Below are positions 12,224 through 26,717 of a stretch of 64,000 nucleotides of DNA, piece after piece. The notes below the pieces were generated by a model. It worked only from the letters and a program-made list of their open reading frames with translations, was not told the origin of the DNA and searched no databases. The stretch is taken from NCBI RefSeq assembly GCF_051401765.1, contig NW_027480598.1, forward strand, positions 620,001-684,000, given 5' to 3'. Source of the DNA: Calliopsis andreniformis (lineage: Eukaryota; Arthropoda; Insecta; Hymenoptera; Andrenidae). Each line of letters opens with the position of its first letter. Position 1 is the stretch's first letter. The translations under genes were made by a program, and so were the position numbers.

Positions 12224-15200
12224 AATCCTAAATCCTCAATCTTCAATCCTCAATACTCAATCTTCAATCCTCAATCATCAATCCTCAATCCTCAATCCTC
12301 AATCATCAACCTTCAATCCTCAATACTCAATCTGCAATCCTCAATCCTCAGTCCTCACTCCTCATTCCTCATTCTTCAATCCTCAATACCGAATCCTCAA
12401 TCTTCAATCCTCAATCCTCAACCCTCAATTCTCAATCCTCAGTCCTCAATCCTCAGACTTCAAACATCAATACTCAACCCTCAGTCCTCGTCCTCAATTC
12501 ACAACCCTCAATCCCCAATCCTCAATCTTCAATCATTAATATTCAATCTTCAATCCTCAATCCTCAATGGTCAATCCTCAACCCTAAATTATCAATGTTC
12601 AATCCTCAATACCCATTGCTCAGTCTTCAATCCTCAATCCTCAATCCTCAATCCTCAATCCTCAATCCTCAGTCCTCAATTCTCAATCCTGAATCCTCAA
12701 TCCTGAATCCTCAATCTTCAGCCCTGAGTCCTCAAAAATCAGTCGCCAATCCTCAATCCTCAATAGAATATCCTCAATTCACAGACTTCAATACTCAATA
12801 CTCAATCTGCAATCTTCAGATCTCTATCCACAAACATCAATTCTCATCGCTCAACCCTCAATACTCAGTACCCGATCCTCAATCTTCAATCCTCAATCCT
12901 CAATCCTCAATCCTCAATCTTAAAATTCAATCCTCAATATTCAATCTTCAATCCTCAATCCACAATCCTCAATCCTCAATCATCAACCCTCAGTCCCAAA
13001 CCCTCAATCTTCAATACTCAATCCTCGATCCCCTATCTTCAATCCTCAATCCACAATCCTCAATCCTCAATCCTCAATCCTCAATCTTCAATCCTCAGTC
13101 CCAAATCCTCAATCTTCAATACTCACACCTCAATCCTCAATCTTCAATCCTCAATACTCAGTCTTCAATCCTCAATCCTCAATCCTCAATCCTCAATCCT
13201 CAATCCTCATTCTTCAATCCTCAACACCCAATCCTCGATCTTCAATCCTCAATCCTCAATCCTCAATTCTCATCCTCAATCCTCAATCCTCAGACCTCAA
13301 ACATCAATACTCAACCCTCAGTCCTCGTCCTCAGTCCACAACCCTCAATCCTCAAACCTCAATCCTCAACTCCCAATCCTCAATCTTCAATCCTCAATCC
13401 TCAATCCTCAATCCTCAGACCTCAAACATCAATACTCCACCCTCAGTCCTCGTCCTAAATCCACAACCCTCAATCCTCGATCCTCAATATTCAATCATCA
13501 ATTTTCAATCATCAATCCTCAATCCTCAATCCTCAATACTCAATCCTCAATCCTCAATTCTCAATCCTCAATGCTCAATACTCAATCGTCAATCCTCAAT
13601 CACCAATCCTCAATCTTCAATCCTCAATCCTCAATCCTCGAACCTCAATCCTCAACCGTCAGTCCTCATCCTCAAACCTCAACCCTCAATCCTCAATCCT
13701 CAATCTTCAATCATCAATACTCAATCTTCAATCCTCAATCCTCAATCCTCAATCCTCAATCCTCAATCCTCAACCTTCAATCCTCAATACTCAATCTGCA
13801 ATCCTCAATCCTCAGTCCTCACTCCTCATGCCTCATTCTTCAATCCTCAATACCGAATCCTCAATCTTCAATCCTCAATCCTCAATCCTCAATCTTCAAT
13901 CCTCAATACTCAGTCCACAAACCTCAATTCTGAATCCTCAATCCTGAGTCCTCAATCTTCAGCCCTCAGTCCTCAACCATCAGTAGTCAATCCCCAATCC
14001 TCAGTAGAATATCCTCAATTCACAGCTTTCAGCACTCAATACTCGATCTGCAATCTTCAAACCACTATCCACAAACATCAATTCTCATCACTCAAACCTC
14101 AATACTCAGTGCTCGAAGTTCAATCCTCAATCCTCAATTCTCAATCTTCAATCCTCAATACTGAACCTTCAATCCTCAATCCTCAATCCTCAATCCTCAA
14201 TCCTCAATACTCAATCCTCAATCCTCAATCCTCTATCCTCAATCCTCAATCTTCAATCCTCAATACTCAATCTTCTATCCTCAATTCTCAATCCTCAATC
14301 CTCAATCATCAATCCTCAATCATCAATCCTCAATCTTCAATACTCAATCCTCAACGCTCAATCCTCAATCCTCAATCCTCAACCATCAATCCTCAATTCT
14401 CAGTACTCAATAGAATATCCTGAATTCTCAGGATTCCATAGTCAAACCTATATCCTCAACCCTCAGCCCTCATTCTCAATCCTCAGTCCACAATCCTCAA
14501 ACCTCAATCCTCATTCCTCAGTCCTCAATCCTCAATTCTCAATCCTCAATCCTCAGTCCTCAGTCCTCAAACCTCAATCGTCAACCCTCAGCCCCCATCC
14601 TCAATCCTCAATCGACAATCCGCAATCCTCAACCTTCAATCCTCAATACTCAATCTTCAACCCTCAATCCTCAGTCCTCAAACCTCAATTCTGAATCCTC
14701 AATCCTGCATCCTCAATCTTCAGCCCTCAGTCCTCAACAATCAGTTGTCAATCCTCAACCCCCAACAGAATATCCTCAACACACAGTTTTCAATACTCAA
14801 TACTCAATCTGCAATCTTCAGATCTCTATCCACAAACATCAATTCTCATCATTCAACCCTCAACGCTCAGTCCCCAATCCTCAATCTTCAATCCTCAATC
14901 CTTAATCCTCAATCCTCGATCCTCAATCTTCAATCCTCAATACTCAATCTTCAATCCTCCATCCTCAATCCTCAATCCTCAATCCTCAATCCTCAATTCT
15001 CAATCCTCAATGCTCAATCCTCAATCGTCAATCCTCAGTCCTCAAACCTTAATCCTGAATCCTCAATCCTGAATCCTCAATCTTCAGCCCTTAGTCCTCA
15101 GCAATCAGTTGTGAATCCTCAATCCTCAATAGAATATCCTCAATTCACAGGTTTCAATACTCAATACACAACCTGCAATCTTCAAATCTCTATCCACAAA

Positions 15201-15575
15201 CATCAATTCTCATCACTCAACCCTCAACACTCTGTCGGCAATCCTCAATATTCAAACCTCAATCCTCAATCCTCAATCCTCAATCCTCAATCTTCAATCC
15301 TCAATACTCAATCTTGAATCCTCAATCCTCAATCCTCGGTCCTCAATCCTCAATCGCCAACCTCCAATCCTGAATACTCAATCTTCAATCCTCAATCCTC
15401 AATCCTCAATCCTCAATCCTCAGTCCTGATTCTTCAATCCTCAATACCCAATCCTCAATCTTCAATCCTCAATCCTCGACCCTCAATCCTCAATCCTCGA
15501 CCCTCAATCATCAATCTTCAACCCTCAGTCCCCAATCCTCAACCTTCTATCCACAATACTCAGTCCTCAATACTC
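12224..15575. repeat. Perfect tandem duplication, copy 2 (3,352 bp)
   Basis: This is the second copy of the preceding block. Identity continues to about 15,581, where copy 1 has ctaaatcc and copy 2 has ctcaatcc, so the exchange point lies in a few bases of shared unit sequence. Zero observed differences over 3.35 kb mean a very recent event, gene-conversion-like homogenisation, or an assembly duplication. The sequence cannot separate these. Confidence 0.9.
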
Positions 15576-16321
15576 AATCCTCAATCCTCAATCTTCAATC
15601 CTCAACACTCAATCTTCAATCCTCAATCCTGAATCCTCAATCCTCAATCATCAATCCTCAATGATCAATCCTCAATCTCCTATACTCAATCCTCAATCCT
15701 CAATCCTCAATCCTCAATACTCAACCATCAATCCTCAATTCTCAATACTCAATAGAATAGCCTGAATTCTCAGGATTCTATACTCAAACCTCAATCCTCA
15801 ACCCTCAGCCCTCATTCTCAATCCTCAATCCACAATCCTCAAACCTCAATCCTCAACCGTCAGTCCTCGTCCTCAATCCTCAACCCTCATTCCTCATACC
15901 TCCCATCTTCAATCATCAACACTGAATCTTCAATCCTCAATCCTCAACCCTCAGTGCTCAATCCTCAATCCTCAATATTGAACACTCATCCCTCCACCAT
16001 CAATCCTCAATACTCAATCATCAATCCTCAATTCTCAATACTCAATAGAATATCCTGAATTCTCATGGTTCAGTACTCAATCCACAATATTCAATAATCA
16101 AATCTCAATCCACAAACATGAATTCTCAACACTCAATCCTCAACGCTCAGACCTGTCTCTTCAATCCTACATCCTCAACCCTCAATCCTCAAGCGTCAAT
16201 CCTCAATCCTCAATCCTCAACCCTCAATCCTCAGTCCTCAAACCTCAATCCCGAATCCACAATCCTGAATCCTCCATCTTCAGCCCTCAGTACTCAAAAA
16301 TCAATTGTCAATCCTCAATCC

Positions 16322-16405
16322 TCAATAGAATATCCTCAATTCACAGTTTTCAATACTCAATCCCCATTCTTCAATCTTCAAATCTCAATCCACAAACATC
16401 AATTC
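16322..16405. repeat. Module A subtype s (ccattct variant), example
   Basis: This A copy carries tcaatcc ccattct where the commonest form has tcaatac tcaatct, followed by tcaaatc tcaatcc acaaaca. The same combination recurs near 1926, 8609, 22092, 26888, 31557, 40679, 45095, 49765 and 59242. It usually sits beside module C copies, so the two travel as a larger block. In the B-C-A blocks the C-to-A core spacing is 280 or 287 bp (40 or 41 units), and A to the next C is 259 bp (37 units) where both keep the core. Confidence 0.75.
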
Positions 16406-17349
16406 TCATCACTCAACCATCAACACTCAGTCCTCAATCTTCAATCCTCAATCCTCAATCCACAATCTTCAATCCTCAATACTCAATCATCAATCCTCAA
16501 TCCTCAATTCTCAATATTCAACACACAACCCTCAGCCATCAATCCTCAATACTCAACCATCAATCCTCAATTCTCAATACCCAAAAGAATATCCTGAATT
16601 CTCATGGTTCAATACTCAATCCACAATATTCAATAATCAAATCTCAATCCTCAAACATCAATTCTCAACACGCCGTCCTCAACACTCAGTCCTCTCTCTT
16701 CAATCCTCCATCCTCAATCCTCAATCTTCAAACCTCAATCCTCAATCCACAATCCTCAATCCTCAATCCACAATCTTCAATCCTCAGTCCCAAATCCTCA
16801 ATCTTCAATACTCAATCCTCAATCCTCAATCTTCAATCCTCAATCCTCAGTCCACAAACCTCAATTCTGAATCCTCAACCCTGAGTCCTCAATCTTCAGC
16901 CCTCAGTCCTCAACAATCAGTAGTCAATCCTCAATCCTCAGTAGAATATCCTCAATACACAGCTTTCAACACTCAATACTCGATCTGCAATCTTCAAACC
17001 ACTATCCACAAACATCAATTCTCATCACTCAACCCTCAACACTCAGTCCTCCAATTTCAAACCTCAATCCTCAATTCTCAATCTGCAATCCTCAGTACTG
17101 AACCTTCAATCCTCAATCCTCAATCCTCAATCCTCAATCCTCAATCCTCAATACTCAATCCTCAATCCTCAATCCTCAATCCTCAATCTTCAATCCTCAA
17201 TACTCAATCTTCTATCCTCAATTCTCTATCCTCAATCCTCAATCATCAATCCTCAATCATCAATCCTCAATCTTCAATACTCAATCCTCAACGCTCAATC
17301 CTTAATCCTCAATACTCAATCATCAATCCTCAATTCTCAGTACTCAATA

Positions 17350-17373
17350 GAATATCCTGAATACTCAGGATTC
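17350..17373. repeat. Module B dyad, loop variant
   Basis: Here the loop between the cctga and tcagg arms is atac instead of attc. The stem is intact but the EcoRI site is lost. Confidence 0.65.
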
Positions 17374-18194
17374 TATAGTCAAACCTCAATCCTCAACCCT
17401 CAGCCCTCATTCTCAATCCTCAATCCACAATCCTCAAACCTCAATCCTCAACCGTCAGTCCTCGTCCTCAATCCTCAACCCTCAATCCTCAATCCTCCCA
17501 TCTTCAATCATCAATACTCAATCTTCAATCCTCAATCCTCAATCCTCAGTCCTCAAACCTCAATCCTGGATCCTCAATCCTGAATCCTCAATCTTCAGCC
17601 CTGTGTCCTCAACAATCAGTTGTCAATCCTCAATCCTCAATAGAATATCCTCAATTCACAGTTTTCAATACTCAATACTCAATCTGCAATCTTCAGATCT
17701 CTATCCACAAACATCAATTCTTATTACTCAACCCTGAATACTCAGTCCCTAATCCTCAATCCTCAATCGTCAATCCTCAATCCGCAATCCTCAATCCTCA
17801 ATCCTCAATCTTAATCTTCAATCCTCAATACTCAATCTTCAATCCTCAATCCTCAATCCTCAATCCTCAATCCTCAATCTTCAATCCTCAATACTCAATC
17901 TTCAATCCTCAATCCTCAATCCTCAATCCTCAATCCTCAATCCTCAATCGTCAATCTTCAATCCTCAATACTCAATCTTCAATCCTCAATCCTCAATCCT
18001 CAATCCTCAATCCTCAATCCTCATTCTTCAATCCTCAATCTTCAATGCTCAATCGTCAATCCTCAATCCTCAATCCTCAATCCTCAATCCTCAATCCTCA
18101 ATCCTCAGTCCTCAAACCTCAATCCTGAATCCCCGACCTGAATCCTCAATCTTGAGCACTCAGTCCTCTACAATCAGTTGTCAATCCTCAGTCC

Positions 18195-18278
18195 TCAATA
18201 GAATATCATCAATTCACAGTTTTCATTACTCAATACTCAATATGCAATCTTCAAATCTCTATCCACAAACATCAATTC
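18195..18278. repeat. Module A subtype h (aatatca variant), example
   Basis: The second core unit is aatatca instead of aatatcc. The same mark occurs near 6506, 19352, 23461, 27993, 33642, 37375, 41790, 46199, 57180 and 61325. Within this group, copies near 37375 and 41790 additionally share acagctt and tccatct, which supports their origin by the local 4.4-kb tandem duplication. Confidence 0.72.
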
Positions 18279-19039
18279 TCATCACTCAACCCTCAACACT
18301 CAGTCCCCAATCCTCAGTATTCAATCCTCAATCCTCAATCCTCAATCCACAATCCTCAACGTTCAATCCTCAATACTCAATCTTCAATGCTCATTCCTCA
18401 ATCCTCTATCCTCAATACTCAACCCTCAATCGTCAATCTTCAATCCTCAATACTCAATCTTCAATCCTCAATCCTCAATCCTCGGTCCTCAATCCTCAAT
18501 CGTCAATCTCCAATCCTGAATACTCAATCTTCAATCCTCAATCCTCAATCCTCAATCCTCAATCCTCAATCCTCAATCCTCAATCCTCAATCCTCATTCT
18601 TCAATCCTCAATACCCAATCCTCAATCTTCAATCCTCAATACTCAATCTTCAATCCTTAATCCTCAATTCTCAATCCTCAATGCTCAATACTCAATCGTC
18701 AATACTCAATCCCCAATCCTCAATCTTCAATCCTCAATCCTCAATCCTCAATCCTCAATCCTCAATCTTCAATCCTCAATACTCAATCTTCAATCCTCAA
18801 TCCTCAACCCTCAATCCTCAACCCTCAATCCTCAATCCTCAATCTTCAATCCTCAATACTCAAACTGCAATCCTCAATCCTCAATCTTCAATCCTCAATC
18901 CTCAATTCTCAATCCTCAATCATCAATCTTCAATCCTCAGACCTCAATCAGCAATACTCGACCGTCAGGCCTCGTCCTCAATCCACAAGCTTCAATACTC
19001 AATCCTCAATTTTCAATCATCAATATTCAATCTTCAGTC

Positions 19040-20969
19040 CTCAATCCTCAATCCTCAATCCTCAATCCTCAATCCTCATTCGTCAACCTTCAATCCTCAA
19101 TACTCAATCTTCAATCCTCAATCCTCAATCCTCAATCCTCAATCCTCAATCCTCAATGCTCATTCTTCAATCCTCAATCTTCAATGCTCAATCTTCAATC
19201 CTCAATCCTCAATCCTCAATCCTCAATCCTCAATCCTCAATCCTCAATCCTCAATCCTCAGTCCTCAAACCTCAATCCTGAATCCCCGATCCTGAATCCT
19301 CAATCTTCAGCCCTCAGTCCTCTACAATCAGTTGTCAATCCTCAATCCTCAATAGAATATCATCAATTCACAGTTTTCATTACTCAATACTCAAACTGCA
19401 ATCTTCAAATCTCTATCCACAAACATCAATTCTCATCTCTCAACCCTCAACAGTCAGTCCCCAATCCTCAATATTCAATCCTCAATCCTCAATCCTCAAT
19501 CCACAATCCTCAACGTTCAATCCCCAATACTCAATCTTCAATGCTCATTCCTCAATCCTCAATCCTCAATTCTCAATCCTCAATCGTCAATCTTCAATCC
19601 TCAATACTCAATCTTCAATCCTCAATCCTCAATCCTCGGTCATCAATCCTAAATCGTCAATCTCCAATACTGAATACTCAATCTTCAATCCTCAATCCTC
19701 AATCCTCAATCCTCAATCCTCAATCCTCAATCCTCATACTTCAATCCTCAATACCCAATCCTCAATCTTCAATCCTCAATCCTCAATCCTCAATTCTCAA
19801 TCCTCAATCCTCAGTCCTCAGTCCTCAAACCTCAATCCTCAACCCCCAGCCCTCATCCTCAATCCTCAATCATCAATCCTCAATCCTCAACCTTCAATCC
19901 TCAATCTTCAATCCTCAATCCTCAATCCTCAATACTCAATCTTCAATCCTTAGTACTGAATCTTCAATCCTCAATTCTCAATCCTCAATACTCAATCCTC
20001 AATCCTCAATCTTCAATCATTAATATTCAATCTTCAATCCTCAATCCTCAATCCTCAAACCTCCACCATCAATCCTCAATGTTCAATCCTCAATACCCAA
20101 TCCTCAGTCTTCAACCCTCAATCCTCAATCCTCAATCCTCAATCCTCAATACTCAGTCCTCAATCCTCAATCTTCAATCCTCAATACTCAATCATTAATC
20201 CTCAATCCTCAATCCTCAATACTCAATCTTCAATCCTTAATACTGAATCTTCAATCCTCAATTCTCAATCCTCAATCCTCTATCCTCATTCTTCAATCCT
20301 CAACACCCAATCCTCAATCATCAATCCTCAATGTTCAATCCGCAATACCCAATCCTCGTTCTTCAATCCTCAACCCTCAATCCTCAATCCTCAATCCTCA
20401 ATCCTCCGTCTTCAATCCTCAATACTCAATCTTCAATCCTCAATCCTCAATCCTCAATCCTCAATCCTCAATCCACATTCTTCAATCCTCAACACCCAAT
20501 CCTCAATCTTCAACCCTCAATCCTCAGTCCTCAATTCTCAATCCTCAATCCTCAATCCTCAGACCTCAAACATCAATACTCAACCCTCAGTCCTCGTCCT
20601 CAACTAACAACCCTTAATCCTCGATCCTCAATCTTCAATCATCAATATTCAATCTTCAATCCTGAATCCTCAATTCTCAATACTCAATCCACAATCCTCA
20701 ATGTTCAATCCTCAACACCCAAACCTCAATCTTCAATCCTCAATCCTCAATCCTCAATCCTCAATTCTCAATCCTCAAACCTCAATCCTGAATCCTCAGT
20801 CTTCAGCCCTCAGTCCTCAACAATCAGTTGTCAATCCTCAAGCCTCAATAGAATATCCTCAATTCACAGGTTTCAATACTCAATACTCAACCTGAAGTCT
20901 TCAAATCTCTATCCACAAACATCAATTCTCATCACTCAACCCTCAACACTCAGACCCCAATCCTCAATC
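19040..20969. repeat. Long form of a segment found shortened at 56.9-58.2 kb
   Basis: This segment matches 56,867-58,166, but the offset changes from 37,827 to 37,694 and then to 37,183, so stretches of 133 bp (19 units) and 511 bp (net 73 units) present here are missing there. Near the end the other copy regains 14 bp. The unusual units tcattcg, tactgaatc and ctaacaaccctta anchor the alignment. Confidence 0.78.
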
Positions 20970-23900
20970 CTCAAACCTCAATCCTCAACCCTCAGCCCTC
21001 ATCCTCAATCCTCAATCGACACTCCGCAATCTTCAATCTTCAATCCTCAATACTCAATCTTCAATCCTCAATCCTCAGTCCTCAAACCTCAGTCCTGAAT
21101 CCTCAATCCTGAGTCCTCAACCTTCAGCCCTCAGACCACAACAATCAGTAGTCAATCCTCAATCCTCAATAGAATATCCTCAATTCACAGTTTTCAATAC
21201 TCAATAGTCAATCTGCAATCTTCAAACCTCTATCCACAAACACCAATTCTCATCACTCAACCCTCAACACTCAGTCCTCGATGTTCAATCGTCAATCCTC
21301 TATTCTCAATCTTCAATCCTCAATACTAAATCTTCAGTCCTCAACCCTCAATCCTCAATCTTCAATCCTCAACTCTGAATCTTCAATCCTCAATCCTGAA
21401 TCCTCAATCCTCAACCATCAGTCCTCAATCATCAACCCTCAATCTTCTATACTCAATCCTCAATCCTCAATCCTCAATCCTCAATACTCATTCATCAACC
21501 CTCAATTCTCAATACTCAATAGAATAGCCTGAATTCTCAGGATTCTATACTCAAACATCAATCCTCAACCCTCAGCCCTCATTCTCAATCCTCGACCCAC
21601 AATCCTCAAACCTCAATCCTGAGCCGTCAGTCCTCGTCCTCAATCCTCAACCCTCAATCCTCATTCCTCCCATCTTCAATCATCAATACTGAATCTTCAA
21701 TCCTCAACCCTCAATCCTCAATGCTCAATCCTCAATCCTCAATTTTCAACACTCATCCCTCAACCATCAATCCTCAATACTCAATTATCAATCCTCAATT
21801 CTCAATACTCAATAGAATATCCTGAATTCTCATGGTCCAGTACTCAATCCACATTATTCAATAATCAAATCTCAATCCACAACCATGAATTATCAGCACT
21901 CAATCCTCAACACTCAGACCTCTCTCCTCAATCCTCCATCCTCAACCCTCAATCCTCAAGCGCCAATGCTCAATCCTCAATCCTCAACCCTCAATCCTCA
22001 GTCCTCAAACCTCAATCCCGAATCCACAATCCTGAATCCTCAATCTTCAGCCCTCAGTCCTCAAAAATCAATTGTCAATCCTCAATCCTCAATAGAATAT
22101 CTTCAATTCACAGTTTTCAATACTCAATCCCCATTCTTCAATATTCAAATCTCAATCCACAAACATGAATTCTCATCACTCAACCCTCAACACTCAGTCC
22201 TCAATCTTCAATCCTCAATTCTCAATCCTCAATCTTCAATCCTCAATACACAATCTTCAATACTCAATCCTGAATTCTCAATCCTCAATGCTCAATCCTC
22301 AATCGTCAATCCTCAACCCCAATCCTCAATCTTCAATCCTCAATCCTCAATCCTTAATACTCAATCCTCAATCTTCAATACTCAATACTCAATCTTCAAT
22401 CCTCAATCATCAATCCTCAATCCTCAATCCTCAACCCTAAATTATCAATGTTCAATCCTCAATACCCAATCCTCAGTCTTCAATCCTCAATCCTCAATCC
22501 TCAATCCTCAATCCTCAATCCTCAGTCCTCAAACCTCAATCCTGAATCCTCAATCCTGAATCCTCAATCTTCAGCCCTGAGTCCTCAAAAATCAGTCGCC
22601 AATCCTCAATCCTCAATAGAATATCCTCAATTCACAGTCTTCAATACTCAATACTCAATCTGCAATCTTCAGATCTCTACCCGCAAACATCAATTCTCAT
22701 CACTCAACCCTCAATACTCAGTACCCGATCCTCAATCTTCAATCCTCAATCCTCAATCCTCAATCCTCAATCTTAAAATTCAATCCTCAATATTCAATCT
22801 TCAATCCTCAATCCACAATCCTCAATCCTCAATCATCAACCCTCAGTCCCAAACCCTCAATCTTCAATACTCAATCGTCGATCCCCTATCTTCAATCCTC
22901 AATCCACAATCCTCAATCCTCAATCCTCAATCCTCAATCTTCAATCCTCAGTCCCAAATCCTCAATCTTCAATACTCACACCTCAATCCTTAATCTTCAA
23001 TCCTCAATACTCAGTCTTCAATCCTCAATCCTCAATCCTCAGTCCTCAATCCTCATTCTTCAATCCTCAATACCCAATCCTCAATCTTCAGTCCTCAATC
23101 CTCAGTCCTCAATTCTCAATCCTCAATTCTCAATCCTAAGACCTCAAACATCAATACTCAACCCTCAGTCCTCGTCCTCAATCCACAAACCTCAATACTA
23201 AATCCTCAATCTTCAATTCTCAATCCTCAATCCTCAATCCTCAATCCTCAATCCTCAGTCCTCAGTCCTCAAACGTCAATCCTGAATCCTCAATCCGGAA
23301 TCCTCCATCTTCAGCCTTCAGTCCTCAACCCTCAATCCTCAATCCTCAATCCTCAATCCTCAATCCTCAGTCCTCAAACCTCAATCCTGAATCCCCGATC
23401 CTGAATCCTCAATCTTCAGCACTCAGTCCTCTACAATCAGTTGTCAATCCTCAGTCCTCAATAGAATATCATCAATTCACAGTTTTCATTACTCAATACT
23501 CAATATGCAATCTTCAAATCTCTATCCACAAACATCAATTCTCATCACTCAACCGTCAACACTCAGTCCCCAATCCTCAGTATTCAATCCTCAATCCTCA
23601 ATCCTCAATCCACAATCCTCAACGTTCAATCCTCAATACTCAATCTTCAATGCTCATTCCTCAATCCTCTATCCTCAATACTCAACCCTCAATCGTCAAT
23701 CTTCAATCCTCAATACTCAATCTTCAATCCTCAATCCTCAATCCTCGGTCCTCAATCCTCAATCGTCAATCTCCAATCCTGTATACTCAATCTTCAATCC
23801 TCAATCCTCAATCCTCAATCCTCAATCCTCAATCCTCATTCTTCAATCCTCAATACCCAATCCTCAATCTTCAATCCTCAAAACTCAATCTTCAATCCTT

Positions 23901-25962
23901 AATCCTCAATTCTCAATCCTCAATGCTCAATCTTCAATCCTCAGTACTCAATCTTCAATCCTCAATCCTCAATCCTCAATCCCCAATCCTCAATCCTCAA
24001 TCCTCATTCTTCAATCCTCAATACCGAATCTTCAATCTTCAATCCTCAATCCTCAATCCTCAATTCTCAACCTCAATCCTCAATCCTCAGACCTCAAACA
24101 TCAATACTCAACCCTCAGTCCTCGTCCTCAGTCCACAACCCTCAATCCTCAAACCTCAATCCTCAACTCCCAATCCTCAATCTTCAATCCTCAATCCTCA
24201 GTCCTCAATTCTCAATCCTCAATCCTCAATCCTCAGACCTCAAACATCAATACTCCACCCTCAGTCCTCGTCCTCAATCCACAACCCTCAATCCTCGATC
24301 CTCAATATTCAATCATCAATTTTCAATCATCAATCCTCAATCCTCAATCCTCAATACTCAATCCTCAATCCTCAATTCTCAATCCTCAATGCTCAATACT
24401 CAATCGTCAATCCTCAATCCCCAATCCTCAATCTTCAATCCTCAATCCTCAATCCTCGAACCTCAATCCCCAACCGTCAGTCCTCATCCTCAAACCTCAA
24501 CCCTCAATCCTCAATCCTCAATCTTCAATCATCAATACTCAATCTTCAACCCTCAATACTCAATCTTCAATCTTCATTCCTCAGTCCTCAAACCTCAATT
24601 CTGAATCCTCAATCCTGCATCCTCAATCTTCAGCCCTCAGTCCTCAACAATCAGTTCTCAATCCTCAACCCCCAATAGAATATCCTCATCTCACAGTTTT
24701 CAATACTCAATACTCAATCTGCAATCTTCAGATCTCTATCAACAAACATCAATTCTCATCACTCAACCCTCAATACTCAGTACCCGATCCTCAATCCTCA
24801 ATCCTCAATCTTCAATCCTCAATACTCAATCCTCAACTCTCAATCCTCAATCCTCAGTCTTCAATCCTCAATTCTCGATCCCCAATCCTCAGTCCTCAGT
24901 CCTCAAACCTCAATCCTCAAACCTCAGCCCTCATCCTCAATCCTCAATCGACACTCCGCAATCTTCAATCTTCAATCCTCAATACTCAATCTTCAATCCT
25001 CAATCCTCAATCCTCAATCCTCAATCCTCAATCCTCATTCTTCAATCCTCAATACCCAATCCTCAATCTTCAATCCTCAATACTCAATCTTCAATCCTTA
25101 ATCCTCAATTCTCAATCCTCAATGCTCAATACTCAATCGTCAATACTCAATCCCCAATCCTCAATCTTCAATCCTCAATCCTCAATCCTCAATCCTCAAT
25201 GCTCAATCTTCAATCTTCAATACTCAATCTTCAATCCTCAATCCTCAATCCTCAATCCTCAATCCTCAATCCTCAATCCTCAATCTTCAATCCTCAATAC
25301 TCAAACTGCAATCCTCAATCCTCAATCTTCAATCCTCAATCCTCAATTCTCAATCCTCAATCATCAATCTTCAATCCTCAGACCTCAAACAGCAATACTC
25401 GACCGTCAGGCCTCGTCCTCAATCCACAACCTTCAATACTCAATCCTCAATCTTCAATCATCAATATTCAATCTTCAGTCCTCAATCCTCAATCCTCAAT
25501 CCTCAGTCCTCAATCCTCAATGTTCAATGCGCAATACCCAATCCTCAGTCTTCAATCCTCAATCCTCAATCCTCAACCATCAATCCTCAATCATCAATCC
25601 TCAATCTTCAATACTCAATCCTCAACGCTCAATCCTCAATCCTCAATACTCAACCATCAATCCTCAATTCTCAATACTCAATAGAATATCCTGAATTCTC
25701 AGGATTCTATAGTCAAACCTCAATCCTCAACCCTCAGCCCTCATTCTCAATCCTCAATCCACAATCCTCAAACCTCAATCCTCAACCGTCAGTCCTCATC
25801 CTCAATCCTCAATCGACACTCCGCAATCTTCAATCTTCAATCCTCAATACTCAATCTTCAATCCTCAATCCTCAGTCCTCAAACCTCAGTTCTGAATCCT
25901 CAATCCTGAGTCCTCAACCTTCAGCCCTCAGACCACAACAATCAGTAGTCAATCCTCAATCC

Positions 25963-26046
25963 TCAATAGAATATCCTCAATTCACAGTTTTCAATACTCA
26001 ATAGTCAATCTGCAATCTTCAAACCTCTATCCACAAACACCAATTC
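25963..26046. repeat. Module A subtype u (double tcaatag), example
   Basis: This A copy has a second tcaatag unit five units after the first, and ends acaaaca ccaattc instead of tcaattc. Related copies lie near 8103, 21168, 29811, 39759, 44172 and 48017. The upstream units read tcagacc acaacaa tcagtag. Shared private substitutions show these copies descend from one founder that was later amplified with its surroundings. Confidence 0.75.
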
Positions 26047-26598
26047 TCATCACTCAACCCTCAACACTCAGTCCTCGATGTTCAATCCTCAATCCTCTAT
26101 TCTCAATCTTCAATCCTCAATACTAAATCTTCAGTCCTCAACCCTCAATCCTCAATCTTCAATCCTCAACACTGAATCTTCAATCCTCAATCCTGAATCC
26201 TCAATCCTCAACCATCAGTCCTCAATCATCAACCCTCAATCTTCTATACTCAATCCTCAATCCTCAATCCTCAATACTCATTCATCAATCCTCAATTCTC
26301 AATACTCAATAGAATAGCCTGAATTCTCAGGATTCTATACTCAAACCTCAATCCTCAACCCTCAGCCCTCATTCTCAATCCTCGATCCACAATCCTCAAA
26401 CCTCAATCCTCAACCGTCAGTCCTCGTCCTCAATCCTCAACCCTCAATCCTCATTCCTCCCATCTTCAATCATCAATACTGAATCTTCAATCCTCAACCC
26501 TCAATCCTCAATGCTCAATCCTCAATCCTCAATTTTCAACACTCATCCCTCAACCATCAATCCTCAATACTCAATCATCAATCCTCAATTCTCAATAC

Positions 26599-26717
26599 TC
26601 AATAGAATATCCTGAATTCTCATGGTTCAGTACTCAATCCACAATATTCAATAATCAAATCTCAATCCACAAACATGAATTCTCAACACTCAATCCTCAA
26701 CGCTCAGACCTGTCTCT
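26599..26717. repeat. Module C, example copy (17 units; 14 copies)
   Basis: Module C starts with the shared core tcaatag aatatcc, then tgaattc, tcatggt, tcagtac, tcaatcc, acaatat, tcaataa, tcaaatc, and later acaaaca tgaattc tcaacac and a pyrimidine-rich unit such as tgtctct. It tiles exactly into 17 heptamers. Cores are at 500, 2186, 8328, 16046, about 16583, 21813, 26603, 27149, 40392, 40938, 44808, 45354, about 51259 and about 55411. Copies at 16583, 51259 and 55411 have ccaaaag in place of tcaatag. Unit by unit it aligns with module A over about 16 units, including the acaaaca and ...aattc pair at units 11-12. Confidence 0.82.

Noticed and set aside
16046..16100. AT-rich stretch in module C (acaatat tcaataa) as a promoter or origin
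   Set aside because: It is two variant heptamers in register with no accompanying gene or other promoter element. The same variant is simply copied with the module.
23505..25694. 729-codon + strand open frame (also 623 codons at 18152-20023, 477 at 765-2198, 444 at 61528-62862, 442 at 2440-3768 and many shorter ones)
   Set aside because: The products are only degenerate SSILNPQ repeats. Overlapping frames give the same peptide, starts are chance ATGs such as tcaatgc, and stops are chance variants. There is no domain, signal peptide, codon bias or flanking gene structure. They are what a stop-free 7-bp repeat must produce.
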